Positions 1 to 9,861 of a stretch of DNA of 64,000 nucleotides are shown piece after piece. Positions within the stretch are counted from its first letter, which is position 1. Each line of letters opens with the position of its first letter. The stretch covers positions 4,723,001 to 4,787,000 of the forward strand of contig NZ_CP077097.1 of NCBI RefSeq assembly GCF_014269225.2. Reading direction: 5' to 3'. The DNA is from Pseudomonas anuradhapurensis. Lineage in GTDB: Bacteria; Pseudomonadota; Gammaproteobacteria; Pseudomonadales; Pseudomonadaceae. Under the pieces are notes generated by a model, which saw only the letters and a list, made by a program, of their open reading frames with translations, made no database searches and was not told the DNA's origin. Position numbers and translations under genes: made by a program.

Positions 1-822
1 AGCGTCACCAACGGCGATACCCGCGCCGACACCCTGCCCAGCGGTTTTGTCCGCTACGAGCACGACCTGGCAGCCATCCCGGCCACCACGTACGTCGGCC
101 TTGGCCATGCCCAACGTTTCCCCGACTACTGGGAGCTGTTCTCGCCCAAGCTGGCACCACCCGGTGCGGCCAACGCCTTCGACGGTATCAAGCCAGAGAA
201 GACCACCCAGCTCGACTTCGGTATCCAGTACCGCACCGAGCGCCTTGAGGCCTGGGCTTCGGGCTATGTCGGGCAGATCCGCGACTACATCCTGTTCGAC
301 TACCGCAGCGGCATGATGGGCATGAGCACTTCGCAGGCACGGAACATCGACGCCCGCATCATGGGTGGTGAACTGGGAGCGGCCTATCAGCTGACCGACC
401 ACTGGAAGGCCGACGCCACCCTGGCCTACGCCTGGGGCAAGAACAGCAGTGACGGCACGGCACTGCCGCAGATGCCGCCCCTCGAAAGCCGCCTGGGCCT
501 GACCTACAGCCGCGATGTGTGGAGCGTTGGGGCACTGTGGCGGCTGGTGGCGGCGCAGAACCGCATCGCCGAGAACCAGGGCAACGTGGTCGGCAAGGAC
601 TACGACAACAGCGCCGGCTTCGGCGTGTTCTCGCTCAATGGCGCCTACAAGGTCAGCAACCACCTCAAGCTCAGCGCCGGGGTCGACAACCTGTTCGACA
701 AGACCTACGCCGAGCACCTGAACCTGGCCGGCAACGCCGGGTTCGGCTACCCGGCCACCGACCCACAACCGGTGAACGAGCCAGGCCGGACGTTCTGGAC
801 CAAGGTCGATTTCAGCTTCTGA
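1..822 (+). CDS. oprC: TonB-dependent copper receptor, C-terminal part (5' end outside window)
   Basis: The reading frame is open from base 1 and ends in TGA at 820-822, giving the last 273 residues of an outer-membrane beta-barrel. The alternating strand pattern, an aromatic-rich RFPDYWELFS stretch, a late VDNLFDKTYAEHLN segment and a terminal aromatic (KVDFSF) are typical of TonB-dependent receptors. The NLFDKTYAEHLN context and the RFPDYWELFS motif resemble the copper receptor (OprC/NosA) branch, so the likely role is copper binding or uptake at the outer membrane. The next gene, a PepSY protein with a His/Met-rich segment, fits a metal role. The plug domain and TonB box lie outside the window, so substrate assignment rests on the barrel alone. 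Confidence 0.8.
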   Translation, partial: SVTNGDTRADTLPSGFVRYEHDLAAIPATTYVGLGHAQRFPDYWELFSPKLAPPGAANAFDGIKPEKTTQLDFGIQYRTERLEAWASGYVGQIRDYILFDYRSGMMGMSTSQARNIDARIMGGELGAAYQLTDHWKADATLAYAWGKNSSDGTALPQMPPLESRLGLTYSRDVWSVGALWRLVAAQNRIAENQGNVVGKDYDNSAGFGVFSLNGAYKVSNHLKLSAGVDNLFDKTYAEHLNLAGNAGFGYPATDPQPVNEPGRTFWTKVDFSF

Positions 823-877
823 CAACAACCGCGGGCGCAACCTGGTGTTGCGCCCTTTGGTAAAACTGGAGGTTCCC

Positions 878-2245
878 ATGAGAGGAACACGCATCAATTT
901 CTACAACCTGGCCTGGCGTTGGCACTTCTATGCCGGGCTGTTCGTGGCCCCGTTCATGATCCTGCTGGCGGTTACCGGGATCATCTACCTGTTCAAGCCG
1001 CAACTCGACCCGCTGCTGTACCGCGACCTGATGGTGGTCGAAGCCGGCCATCATCGACAGGGCGCCGACTCGCTGCTGGCCGAAGTGCGCCAGGCCTATC
1101 CCAAGGGCCACGTCGGCCAGTACCTGCCGCCGCTGAACGCCGAGCGCAGCGCGCAGTTCGTGGTGCATGACGGTGGGCGTGAACTGAACGTGTTCGTCGA
1201 CCCTTACAGCGGCAGGATTCTCGGCGAGCAGGACGGCAAGCAGAACCTGCAGGCCATTGCCCGCGCCCTGCATGGTGAATTGATGGTCGGCACGCTCGGC
1301 GACCGCCTGGTGGAGCTGGCTGCGGGCTGGGGCATCGTACTGGTGGTGTCAGGCCTGTATCTGTGGTGGCCACGCGGGCGCAACGGCGCCGGCGTACTGT
1401 GGCCACGGCTATCGGCGCGCGGCCGCCTGTTATGGCGCGACCTGCATGCAGTGACGGGCTTCTGGGGCTCGGCCTTGCTGTTGCTGATGCTGCTCAGCGG
1501 CATGACCTGGACCGGCCTGTGGGGCAAGCAATACGCCGATCTGTGGAACCGCTTTCCGGCGGCCATGTGGAACGACGTACCCAAGTCGGACCAGCAGGCG
1601 GGTGAATTGAACAATGCGCACCGCCAGACCGTGCCCTGGGCGGTGGAGAACACGCCAATGCCGCAGTCCGGTGCGCACGCCGAACACGCCGGGCATCACA
1701 TGATGTCGGAGCGGCCCGCCGCTCCGCAGGTGAGCGTGCAACAGGTCGAGGACATCGCCAGCGCGCGCCAGGTCGAACCGGGCTACAGCATCACCCTGCC
1801 GACCACGGCCGACGGTGTGTTCACCATCGCGGTGTTCGCCGACGACCCCCGCAACGACGCCACCCTGCATGTTGACCAGTACACCGGCAAGGTCCTGGCC
1901 GACGTGCGCTGGCAGGACTACAGCACGGTAGCGCGGGCCACGGAGCTTGGGGTGATGCTGCATGAAGGCAAGATGTTCGGGGCGCTGAACCAGGTCATCA
2001 TCCTGCTGGTGTGCCTGATGATCCTGCTGGGCTCGGTGAGCGGGCTGCTGATGTGGTGGCAGCGCCGGCCGGCCGGCGGGCTGGGTGTGCCGCCGCTGCG
2101 CCATGACCTGCCGCGCTGGAAGACGGCAGTGGCGGTGATGCTGGTGCTGGGGGTGGTGTTTCCGCTGGTGGGGGTGTCGATGGTGGTGATGTGGCTGGTA
2201 GATAGCCTGGTGGTCAGGCGCGGCCGGGTGCTGGCCAGCGCTTGA
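878..2245 (+). CDS. PepSY-associated transmembrane protein (455 aa)
   Basis: Inner-membrane protein of the PepSY / iron-regulated membrane protein type, which often accompany TonB-dependent receptors. The first transmembrane segment (about residues 15-40, preceded by the typical RWHFYAGLFVAPFM motif) is followed by a periplasmic PepSY-like region. Further segments follow at about 145-165, 195-215, 365-390 and 415-445. The loop at about residues 260-280 is rich in His and Met (HAEHAGHHMM), a plausible metal-binding stretch. The start at 878 is chosen because TGGAGG lies 5-10 bases upstream; an in-frame ATG at 845 would sit almost directly after the receptor stop and lacks a good ribosome site. 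Probably co-transcribed with the receptor (55-bp gap). Likely a reductase or transport partner, which is inferred rather than shown. Confidence 0.85.
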   Translation: MRGTRINFYNLAWRWHFYAGLFVAPFMILLAVTGIIYLFKPQLDPLLYRDLMVVEAGHHRQGADSLLAEVRQAYPKGHVGQYLPPLNAERSAQFVVHDGGRELNVFVDPYSGRILGEQDGKQNLQAIARALHGELMVGTLGDRLVELAAGWGIVLVVSGLYLWWPRGRNGAGVLWPRLSARGRLLWRDLHAVTGFWGSALLLLMLLSGMTWTGLWGKQYADLWNRFPAAMWNDVPKSDQQAGELNNAHRQTVPWAVENTPMPQSGAHAEHAGHHMMSERPAAPQVSVQQVEDIASARQVEPGYSITLPTTADGVFTIAVFADDPRNDATLHVDQYTGKVLADVRWQDYSTVARATELGVMLHEGKMFGALNQVIILLVCLMILLGSVSGLLMWWQRRPAGGLGVPPLRHDLPRWKTAVAVMLVLGVVFPLVGVSMVVMWLVDSLVVRRGRVLASA

Positions 2246-2257
2246 GCCTTGCTTCGT

Positions 2258-2365
2258 CTGTGCCGGCCCTTTCGCGGGTAAACCCGCTCCCACAGTTTCT
2301 GCGCCAAGCCTGAGGGCAGCGCGGTCCCTGTGGGAGCGGGTTCACCCGCGAAGAGGCCGGCACAG
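2258..2365. repeat. REP pair, P. putida type (TTCGCGGG...CCCGCTCCCACAG class)
   Basis: Two REP palindromes in opposite orientation (2258-2295 and 2328-2365), each containing a CGCGGGTAAACCCGC-like core and a CTCCCACAG tail, separated by 32 bp. Both arms can pair to form a long hairpin. They follow the PepSY gene. Confidence 0.9.
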
Positions 2366-2473
2366 GCACAAAACTGCTCCCCAAAAGTCGAGTCGATCTG
2401 TCGCGCCCCGAACTGGAACACGCGTGTTAGCCTAGCCGGCTACCTCCGCCAAGACGACCGATTGTCCAATGGA

Positions 2474-3889
2474 ATGCAGCCCATGACGCAAACTTCACCC
2501 ACCCCGCCAGATGAGCCACATCTGCAACGCAACCTGACCAACCGTCACATCCAGCTGATCGCCATCGGCGGCGCCATCGGCACCGGCCTGTTCATGGGCT
2601 CGGGCAAGACCATCAGCCTGGCCGGGCCGTCGATCATCTTCGTCTACATGCTGATCGGCTTCATGCTGTTCTTCGTCATGCGCGCCATGGGCGAACTGCT
2701 GCTGTCGAACCTCAACTACAAGTCGTTCATCGACTTCTCCGCCGACCTGCTGGGCCCTTGGGCCGGTTATTTCACCGGCTGGACCTACTGGTTCTGCTGG
2801 GTGGTCACCGGCATCGCCGACGTGGTCGCCATTGCCGCCTATACCCAGTTCTGGTTCCCCGAGCTGCCACAGTGGATCCCGGCCCTGGCCTGCGTGGGCG
2901 TGCTGCTGTCACTCAACCTGGTGACGGTGAAGATGTTCGGTGAACTGGAATTCTGGTTTGCCCTGGTCAAGATCGTCGCCATTCTCGGCCTGGTCGCGAC
3001 CGGCCTGTACATGGTCATCAGCGGCTTCACTTCGCCCAGCGGGCACACTGCGCAACTGGCCAACCTGTGGAACGATGGCGGCATGTTCCCCAACGGCCTG
3101 ATGGGCTTCTTTGCCGGGTTCCAGATCGCCGTGTTCGCCTTCGTCGGGATCGAGCTGGTAGGCACCACCGCCGCCGAAGCGAAGAACCCGGAACGCACCC
3201 TGCCACGGGCGATCAACTCGATCCCGGTGCGGATCATCATGTTCTACGTACTGGCACTGATCGCGATCATGGCCGTGACCCCTTGGCGCGATGTGGTGCC
3301 GGGCAAGAGCCCGTTCGTCGAACTGTTCGTGCTGGCCGGCCTGCCGGCGGCGGCAAGCATCATCAACTTCGTGGTGCTGACCTCGGCAGCCTCGTCGGCC
3401 AACGGCGGCGTGTTCTCCACCAGCCGCATGCTTTATGGCCTGGCGCAGGAGGGTGATGCACCCGGGGCGTTCGAGAAGCTGTCGAGCCGCTCGGTGCCGG
3501 CCAACGGGCTGTACTTCTCCTGCACCTGCCTGCTGCTGGGGGCGGTGATGATCTACCTGGTGCCCAACGTGATCGAAGCATTTACCCTGATCACCACCGT
3601 TTCGGCGGTATTGTTCATGTTTGTCTGGACGCTGATCCTGCTGTCGTACCTGCAGTACCGCAAGCACCGCGCGGCGCTGCACCAGGCGTCGAAATTCAGG
3701 ATGCCCGGCGGGCGCTTCATGTGCTACGTGTGCCTGGCGTTCTTTGCCTTCATCCTGGTGTTGCTGAGCCTGGAGGCAGACACGCGCTCGGCGTTGCTGG
3801 TGACGCCGATCTGGTTCGTGCTGCTGGCGGTGACCTACCAGTTCGTGCGCAGCAAGCGCCATCCGCGCACGGCGATGCGTAACGGCTGA
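2474..3889 (+). CDS. cycA: CycA-like D-serine/D-alanine/glycine permease
   Basis: Amino acid-polyamine-organocation (APC) family permease of about 470 residues, the same length as CycA. It imports small neutral amino acids by proton symport at the inner membrane. The N-terminus carries the family motif LTNRHIQLIAIGGAIGTGLF directly before the first helix, and about 12 hydrophobic segments follow. GIELVGTTAAEAKNPERTLP in the middle is the conserved APC loop after helix 6. ATG codons at 2474 and 2483 are both possible and neither has a strong ribosome site; the family homology begins shortly after, so the difference is three residues. The gene stands alone between REP pairs. Exact substrate range cannot be read from the sequence. 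Confidence 0.88.
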   Translation: MQPMTQTSPTPPDEPHLQRNLTNRHIQLIAIGGAIGTGLFMGSGKTISLAGPSIIFVYMLIGFMLFFVMRAMGELLLSNLNYKSFIDFSADLLGPWAGYFTGWTYWFCWVVTGIADVVAIAAYTQFWFPELPQWIPALACVGVLLSLNLVTVKMFGELEFWFALVKIVAILGLVATGLYMVISGFTSPSGHTAQLANLWNDGGMFPNGLMGFFAGFQIAVFAFVGIELVGTTAAEAKNPERTLPRAINSIPVRIIMFYVLALIAIMAVTPWRDVVPGKSPFVELFVLAGLPAAASIINFVVLTSAASSANGGVFSTSRMLYGLAQEGDAPGAFEKLSSRSVPANGLYFSCTCLLLGAVMIYLVPNVIEAFTLITTVSAVLFMFVWTLILLSYLQYRKHRAALHQASKFRMPGGRFMCYVCLAFFAFILVLLSLEADTRSALLVTPIWFVLLAVTYQFVRSKRHPRTAMRNG

Positions 3890-3895
3890 AGGACT

Positions 3896-4017
3896 CGGGG
3901 GCTGCTTTGCAGCCCATCGCGACACAAGGCCGCTCCTACAAGTGTACGCGTTTCCCTGAGGTGCGCGTTTCCCTGTAGGAGCGGCCTTGTGTCGCGATGG
4001 GCCGCACAGCGGCCCCA
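3896..4017. repeat. REP pair, second class (GCGACACAAGGCCGCTCCTACA)
   Basis: Inverted pair at 3896-3940 and 3973-4017. Each unit has a GCTGCTTTGCAGC or GGCCGCACAGCGGCC mini-palindrome, then CCATCGCGACACAAGGCCGC and CTCCTACA. This class differs from the CGCGGGTAAACCCGC class and recurs throughout the window. Confidence 0.88.
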
Positions 4018-4041
4018 ATCCTGTGCACACAAATCCCCCAG

Positions 4042-4053
4042 GCACCAACCTGG
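4042..4053 (+). promoter_or_regulatory. Possible NtrC half-site upstream of urtA
   Basis: GCACCA-ACC-TGG (4042-4053) matches most of one arm and the first three bases of the other arm of the NtrC consensus TGCACCA-N3-TGGTGCA. It lies about 60 bp upstream of the sigma-54-type element, a distance suitable for an enhancer. The match is partial, so this is a weak call. Confidence 0.35.
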
Positions 4054-4110
4054 ATCCAACCCACGCCCCAACACCTCGCACAACCCCTCTAATACGGGCC
4101 TTGAGCCACC

Positions 4111-4126
4111 AGGCACACCCCTTGCA
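4111..4126 (+). promoter_or_regulatory. Sigma-54 (RpoN) promoter of urtABCDE
   Basis: AGGCACACCCCTTGCA fits the sigma-54 -24/-12 consensus TGGCACG-N4-TTGCW: the invariant GG (4112-4113) and GC (4124-4125) are separated by exactly 10 bases. Transcription would start near 4137, about 40 bases before the urtA ATG. Nitrogen-limitation control of urea uptake through NtrC is the expected logic. Confidence 0.75.
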
Positions 4127-4177
4127 ACCCCCTCTCCGCTTGCCCAACACCCTAAAAAAACTCAGCGGAGAGAGCAC

Positions 4178-5443
4178 ATGAAGCGTCGCAGTCTGATCAA
4201 GGCCTTTACCCTTAGCGCATCGATCGCGGCGATGGGCCTGAGCTGGAGTATCCAGGCCGCCGAGACCATCAAGGTCGGCATCCTGCATTCGCTGTCCGGG
4301 ACCATGGCGATTTCCGAGACCTCGCTCAAGGACATGGCGCTGATGACCATCGACGAGATCAATGCCAAGGGCGGTGTAAACGGCAAGATGCTCGAACCGG
4401 TCGTGGTCGACCCAGCCTCCAACTGGCCGCTGTTCGCCGAAAAGAGCCGCCAGCTGCTGACCCAGGACAAGGTCGCGGTGGTGTTCGGCTGCTGGACTTC
4501 GGTGTCGCGCAAATCCGTGCTGCCGGTGTTCGAGGAGCTCAACGGCCTGCTGTTCTACCCGGTGCAGTACGAAGGCGAAGAGATGTCGCCGAACGTGTTC
4601 TACACCGGCGCCGCGCCCAACCAGCAGGCCATCCCGGCCGTCGAGTACCTGATGAGCGAAGACGGCGGCAGCGCCAAGCGCTTCTTCCTGCTAGGCACCG
4701 ACTACGTCTACCCGCGTACCACGAACAAGATCCTGCGCGCCTTCCTGCACAGCAAGGGCGTGGCCGACAAGGACATCGAAGAGGTCTACACCCCGTTCGG
4801 CCATGCCGATTACCAGACCATCGTCGCCAACATCAAGAAGTTCTCCGCCGGCGGCAAGACTGCGGTCATATCCACCGTCAACGGCGACTCCAACGTGCCG
4901 TTCTACAAGGAACTGGCCAACCAGGGCCTGAAGGCCACCGACGTGCCGGTGGTGGCGTTCTCGGTCGGCGAAGAAGAGCTGCGCGGCATCGACACCAAGC
5001 CGCTGGTCGGCCACCTGGCGGCGTGGAACTACTTCGAGTCGGTGGATAACCCGGTCAACCAGAAGTTCGTCGCCGACTGGAAGGCCTACGCCAAGGCCAA
5101 GGGCTTGCCGGGTGCCGACAAGGCGGTGACCAACGACCCTATGGAAGCCACGTATGTGGGTATCCACATGTGGGCCCAGGCCGCCGAGAAGGCCAAGTCC
5201 ACCGACGTTGACAAGGTCCGCGAGGCGCTGGCCGGGCAGACCTTCAAGGCACCGTCGGGCTTCACCCTGACCATGGACAAGACCAACCACCACCTGCACA
5301 AGCCGGTGATGATCGGCGAGATCCAGGATGACGGGCAGTTCAGCGTCGTGTGGGAAACCGAGCAGCCGCTGCGGGCGCAACCGTGGAGCCCGTTCATTCC
5401 CGGGAACGACAAGCGCCCTGATTACGCAGTGAAAGGTAACTGA
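4178..5443 (+). CDS. urtA: Urea ABC transporter substrate-binding protein UrtA
   Basis: Periplasmic urea-binding protein of the high-affinity urea importer UrtABCDE. It is 421 residues long, with a Sec/Tat-like signal peptide (KRR at residues 3-4, hydrophobic core to about 24, cleavage near IQA-AET at 27). The mature part begins IKVGILHSLSGTMAISE, the hallmark of the UrtA/AmiC branch of the Leu/Ile/Val-binding superfamily; FGCWTSVSRKSVLPVFE and LFYPVQYEGEE are also typical of UrtA. The start at 4178 has GCGGAGAGAG just upstream; the frame remains open further 5' only through the REP and promoter region. First gene of the urt operon, behind a sigma-54-type promoter. Confidence 0.96.
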   Translation: MKRRSLIKAFTLSASIAAMGLSWSIQAAETIKVGILHSLSGTMAISETSLKDMALMTIDEINAKGGVNGKMLEPVVVDPASNWPLFAEKSRQLLTQDKVAVVFGCWTSVSRKSVLPVFEELNGLLFYPVQYEGEEMSPNVFYTGAAPNQQAIPAVEYLMSEDGGSAKRFFLLGTDYVYPRTTNKILRAFLHSKGVADKDIEEVYTPFGHADYQTIVANIKKFSAGGKTAVISTVNGDSNVPFYKELANQGLKATDVPVVAFSVGEEELRGIDTKPLVGHLAAWNYFESVDNPVNQKFVADWKAYAKAKGLPGADKAVTNDPMEATYVGIHMWAQAAEKAKSTDVDKVREALAGQTFKAPSGFTLTMDKTNHHLHKPVMIGEIQDDGQFSVVWETEQPLRAQPWSPFIPGNDKRPDYAVKGN

Positions 5444-5450
5444 GTGCATT

Positions 5451-5540
5451 GGGGCCGCTTTGCGGCCCATTCGCGGGCAAGCCCGCTCCCACAGTTTCAA
5501 ACCTTTCACCGCACCTGTGGGAGCGGGCTTGCCCGCGAAG
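5451..5540. repeat. REP pair between urtA and urtB
   Basis: Inverted REP units at 5451-5494 and 5515-5540 (CGCGGGCAAGCCCGC core, CTCCCACAG tail) fill most of the 127-bp urtA-urtB gap. As an intra-operon hairpin it may protect the urtA mRNA and let the binding protein be made in excess over the permease. Confidence 0.88.
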
Positions 5541-5570
5541 CATCCACCACTGTATTCCAGGACTGCCCGA

Positions 5571-7058
5571 ATGCTCAGACTCCTGCTCACCCTCCTGCTG
5601 CTCTTGCCCCTGGCAACCCAGGCCAGCGAGGGCGAATTCTTCCTCACCGCCAAGCCCGCCGAGCAAGCCCAACTGCTCGAAAGCTGGGCGGCACAACCCG
5701 ATGCCGCACGCCTGCCGCTGCTGGACAACCTGCGCCAAGGCCACATCGCCGCCGATGACACCCGCAAGGTGCGCCTGAACAATCGCCTGCGCGGCCTGAT
5801 CGACAATGCCTTGGCCAGCCACCAATTGCTCGACAACGACAGCGCCACGCGCCTGGCCGCCGCCCAGCAACTGCAAAAGAGCGCCCAGCCCGCGCAGATG
5901 GCCTTCCTCGACCGGCGCTTCTCCCTCGAGGTGGACCCCGCCGTGCACGCCGCCCTCGGCCTGGCCCTGGCCAACCTGCAACTGGGCGCCAGCGAACCGG
6001 CCGTACGCCTGGCTGCCGTGCGCCTGCTCGGCGAAACCGGTGACCCATTGGCGCGCACCCGCCTCGAAGCACTGCTGCAACCGGGCGCGGAAGCCGACCC
6101 GGGCGTACGCACCGCAGCCGAAACCAGCCTGGCCCAGGTGCAGCGCAAGCTGTTGGTCGGCGAACTGCTCGGCCAGGCATTCAGCGGCCTGTCGCTGGGT
6201 TCGATCCTGCTGCTGGCGGCCCTGGGCCTGGCGATCACCTTCGGCCTGCTCGGCGTGATCAACATGGCCCACGGCGAAATGCTCATGCTCGGTGCCTACA
6301 GCACCTACATGGTCCAGGTGCTGCTGCAGCGCTACGCCCCCGGCGCCATCGAGTTCTACCCGCTGCTCGCCCTGCCGGTGGCCTTCGCCGTCAGCGCCGG
6401 GGTCGGCATGGCCCTGGAGCGCACGGTGATCCGCCATCTCTATGGCCGCCCCCTGGAAACCCTGCTGGCGACCTGGGGCATCAGCCTGATCCTGATCCAG
6501 GCCATCCGCCTGCTGTTCGGCGCGCAGAACGTCGAAGTCAGCAACCCGGCCTGGCTGTCCGGTGGCATCCAGCTGCTGCCCAACCTGGTGCTGCCGTACA
6601 ACCGCCTGGTGATCATCGGCTTCGCCCTGGCCGTGGTGCTGCTCACCTGGCTGCTGCTCAACCGCACGCGGTTGGGCCTGAACGTGCGTGCGGTTACCCA
6701 GAACCGCAACATGGCAGCCTGCTGCGGCGTTTCCACCGGGCGCGTCGACATGCTCGCCTTCGGCCTCGGCTCGGGCATCGCCGGGCTGGGCGGCGTGGCC
6801 CTGAGCCAAGTCGGCAACGTCGGCCCCGACCTCGGCCAGAGCTACATCATCGACTCGTTCCTGGTGGTGGTGCTCGGCGGTGTCGGCCAGCTGGCCGGCA
6901 GCCTGTGGGCAGCCTTCGGCCTAGGGATAGCCAACAAGCTGCTGGAACCGCAGATCGGTGCAGTACTGGGCAAGATCCTCATCCTTGCGTTGATCATTCT
7001 GTTCATCCAGAAGCGCCCGCAAGGCCTGTTCGCCCTCAAGGGACGGGTAATCGACTGA
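5571..7058 (+). CDS. urtB: Urea ABC transporter permease UrtB
   Basis: Inner-membrane permease of the urea importer, 495 residues. Residues 1-18 form a signal peptide (cleavage near ATQA-SEG) and about residues 19-195 are an Ala/Leu-rich extracytoplasmic region with HEAT-like helices. From about residue 200 a LivH-type permease domain follows (SLGSILLLAALGLAITFG, then INMAHGEMLMLGAY, the conserved branched-chain permease motif). LivH proteins are about 300 residues, so the N-terminal addition is real and characteristic of UrtB in proteobacteria. The start at 5571 is the only ATG that begins with the signal peptide. The stop overlaps the urtC start (TGATG). Pairs with UrtC. Confidence 0.95.
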   Translation: MLRLLLTLLLLLPLATQASEGEFFLTAKPAEQAQLLESWAAQPDAARLPLLDNLRQGHIAADDTRKVRLNNRLRGLIDNALASHQLLDNDSATRLAAAQQLQKSAQPAQMAFLDRRFSLEVDPAVHAALGLALANLQLGASEPAVRLAAVRLLGETGDPLARTRLEALLQPGAEADPGVRTAAETSLAQVQRKLLVGELLGQAFSGLSLGSILLLAALGLAITFGLLGVINMAHGEMLMLGAYSTYMVQVLLQRYAPGAIEFYPLLALPVAFAVSAGVGMALERTVIRHLYGRPLETLLATWGISLILIQAIRLLFGAQNVEVSNPAWLSGGIQLLPNLVLPYNRLVIIGFALAVVLLTWLLLNRTRLGLNVRAVTQNRNMAACCGVSTGRVDMLAFGLGSGIAGLGGVALSQVGNVGPDLGQSYIIDSFLVVVLGGVGQLAGSLWAAFGLGIANKLLEPQIGAVLGKILILALIILFIQKRPQGLFALKGRVID

Positions 7059-8133
7059 TGAACCAGCCACTGCTTGTCACTGCTGCGCAAAAGGCCGGGC
7101 CGCGCCTGTCGCTGGCCATCGGCGCCGTCGTCGTCCTGCTGCTGGTGGCCCTGCCGCTGCTGTCGCTGCTACCGGCGGAGCATGCCCTGCAGGTGTCGGC
7201 CTACACCCTCACCCTGGTCGGCAAGATCCTCTGCTACGCCATCGTGGCCCTGGCGCTGGACCTGGTCTGGGGCTATGCCGGGTTGCTGTCGCTGGGCCAC
7301 GGCCTGTTCTTCGCCCTCGGTGGCTACGCCATGGGCATGTACCTGATGCGCCAGGCCGCCGGTGACGGCCTGCCGGGGTTCATGACCTTTCTGTCGTGGA
7401 GCGAACTGCCCTGGTACTGGGCCGGCACCCAGCACTTCGCCTGGGCCTTGTGCCTGGTGGTGCTGGCACCCGGGCTGCTGGCGCTGGTATTCGGCTGGTT
7501 CGCCTTCCGCTCACGCATCAAGGGCGTGTATTTCTCGATCATGACCCAGGCCCTGACCTTCGCTGGCATGCTGCTGTTCTTCCGCAACGAGACCGGCTTT
7601 GGCGGCAACAACGGCTTCACCAGCTTTCGCACCATCCTCGGTTTCGATATCGCCGCCCAGGGTACCCGTGCCGTGCTGTTCCTGTGCACGGTCGGCCTGC
7701 TGCTGGCCAGCCTGTACCTGTGCTGGGGCCTGACCCGCAGCAAGTTCGGCCGCCTGCTCACCGCCGTACGCGACGCGGAAAACCGCCTGATGTTCTGCGG
7801 CTACGACCCGCGCGGTTTCAAGCTGCTGGTGTGGGTGCTCAGTGCCGTGTTGTGCGGCCTGGCCGGCGCGCTGTACGTGCCGCAGGTGGGCATCATCAAC
7901 CCTGGCGAAATGTCGCCGACCAATTCCATCGAAGCCGCCGTGTGGGTGGCGTTGGGCGGGCGCGGCACGCTGCTCGGCCCGCTGCTCGGCGCCGGCCTGG
8001 TCAATGGCATGAAAAGCTGGTTCACCGTGGCCTTCCCGGAGTTCTGGCTGTTCTTCCTCGGCGCGCTGTTCATCCTGGTCACCCTGTACCTGCCCAAAGG
8101 TGTGGTGGGCCTGCTGAAGAAAAGGAGCCAGCC

Positions 8134-8137
<4 letters not shown>
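7058..8137 (+). CDS. urtC: Urea ABC transporter permease UrtC
   Basis: Second inner-membrane permease of the urea importer, 359 residues and about 10 helices, LivM type. The motif YAGLLSLGHGLFFALGGYAMGMYLMRQ (here split by position near residues 70-95) is the hallmark of this subfamily. EAAVWVALGGRGTLLGPLLGA near residue 290 is the conserved late loop. The ATG at 7058 overlaps the urtB TGA by one base, and the stop overlaps the urtD ATG (ATGA), so translation is coupled. Function is urea translocation together with UrtB. Confidence 0.95.
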
Positions 8138-8991
<854 letters not shown>

Positions 8992-9001
8992 CCATGGAAA
9001 C

Positions 9002-9103
9002 CTGTGCCGGCCTCTTCGCGGGCTTGCCCGCTCCCACAGGTTTTGCACCAGCTTCCAGAGCTGTGCAGTAGCTGTGGGCGAGCCCGCGAAAGGGCCGGCA
9101 CAG
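9002..9103. repeat. REP pair between urtD and urtE
   Basis: Inverted units at 9002-9039 and 9072-9103 with CTGTGCCGGCC arms. They lie inside the urt operon in the 140-bp urtD-urtE gap and could act as an mRNA-stabilising or partially terminating hairpin. Confidence 0.88.
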
Positions 9104-9131
9104 GCACAGCAACAATTTCAGGAATACACAC

Positions 9132-9830
9132 ATGCTCAAGATCGACACCCTGCACCAGTATTACGGCGGCAGCCACATCCTGCGCGGCCTGTCCTTCGAA
9201 GCCAGGGTCGGTGAAATCACCTGCCTGCTGGGGCGCAACGGGGTGGGCAAGACCACCTTGCTGCGTTGCCTGATGGGCCTGGTACCCGTGCGCGACGGCA
9301 GCATCGAATGGGAAGGCAAGCCGATCACCGCACTCAAACCCCAGCAACGGGTCCATGCCGGCATCGCCTACGTACCCCAGGGCCGCGAGATCTTTCCGCG
9401 CCTGAGCGTCGAGGAAAACCTGCTGATGGGCCTGTCGCGCTTCCCCGCCCGCGAAGCCCGTGAAGTGCCAGCGTTCATCTACGAGCTGTTCCCGGTACTC
9501 GAGCAGATGAAGCAACGCCGTGGCGGCGACCTGTCCGGCGGCCAGCAGCAACAGCTGGCCATCGGCCGAGCCCTGGCCAGCCGCCCGCGCCTGCTGATCC
9601 TCGACGAGCCGACCGAAGGCATCCAGCCCTCGGTGATCAAGGAAATCGGCGCGGTCATCCGCCGCCTGGCCGAACGTGGCGACATGGCCATCCTGCTGGT
9701 GGAGCAGTTCTATGATTTCGCCGAGGCGCTGGCCGACCAGTACCTGGTGATGGCCCGTGGCGAGATCATCCAGCGTGGCCGTGGCGAAAACATGCAGGCG
9801 GAAGGTGTGCGCGGGCTGGTAACCATTTAA
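9132..9830 (+). CDS. urtE: Urea ABC transporter ATPase UrtE
   Basis: Second ABC ATPase of the urea importer, LivF type, 232 residues. Walker A is GRNGVGKTT at residues 34-42, the signature is LSGGQQQQLAIGRAL, and Walker B is LLILDEPTEGIQPS, a form typical of UrtE. A short CAGGA precedes the ATG at a usable distance. Last gene of urtABCDE; pairs with UrtD as a heterodimer. Urease genes are not in the window, so ammonia release from urea must be encoded elsewhere. Confidence 0.95.
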   Translation: MLKIDTLHQYYGGSHILRGLSFEARVGEITCLLGRNGVGKTTLLRCLMGLVPVRDGSIEWEGKPITALKPQQRVHAGIAYVPQGREIFPRLSVEENLLMGLSRFPAREAREVPAFIYELFPVLEQMKQRRGGDLSGGQQQQLAIGRALASRPRLLILDEPTEGIQPSVIKEIGAVIRRLAERGDMAILLVEQFYDFAEALADQYLVMARGEIIQRGRGENMQAEGVRGLVTI

Positions 9831-9861
9831 CCTGCACACAACGAACCTGCGAGACGCTGTC

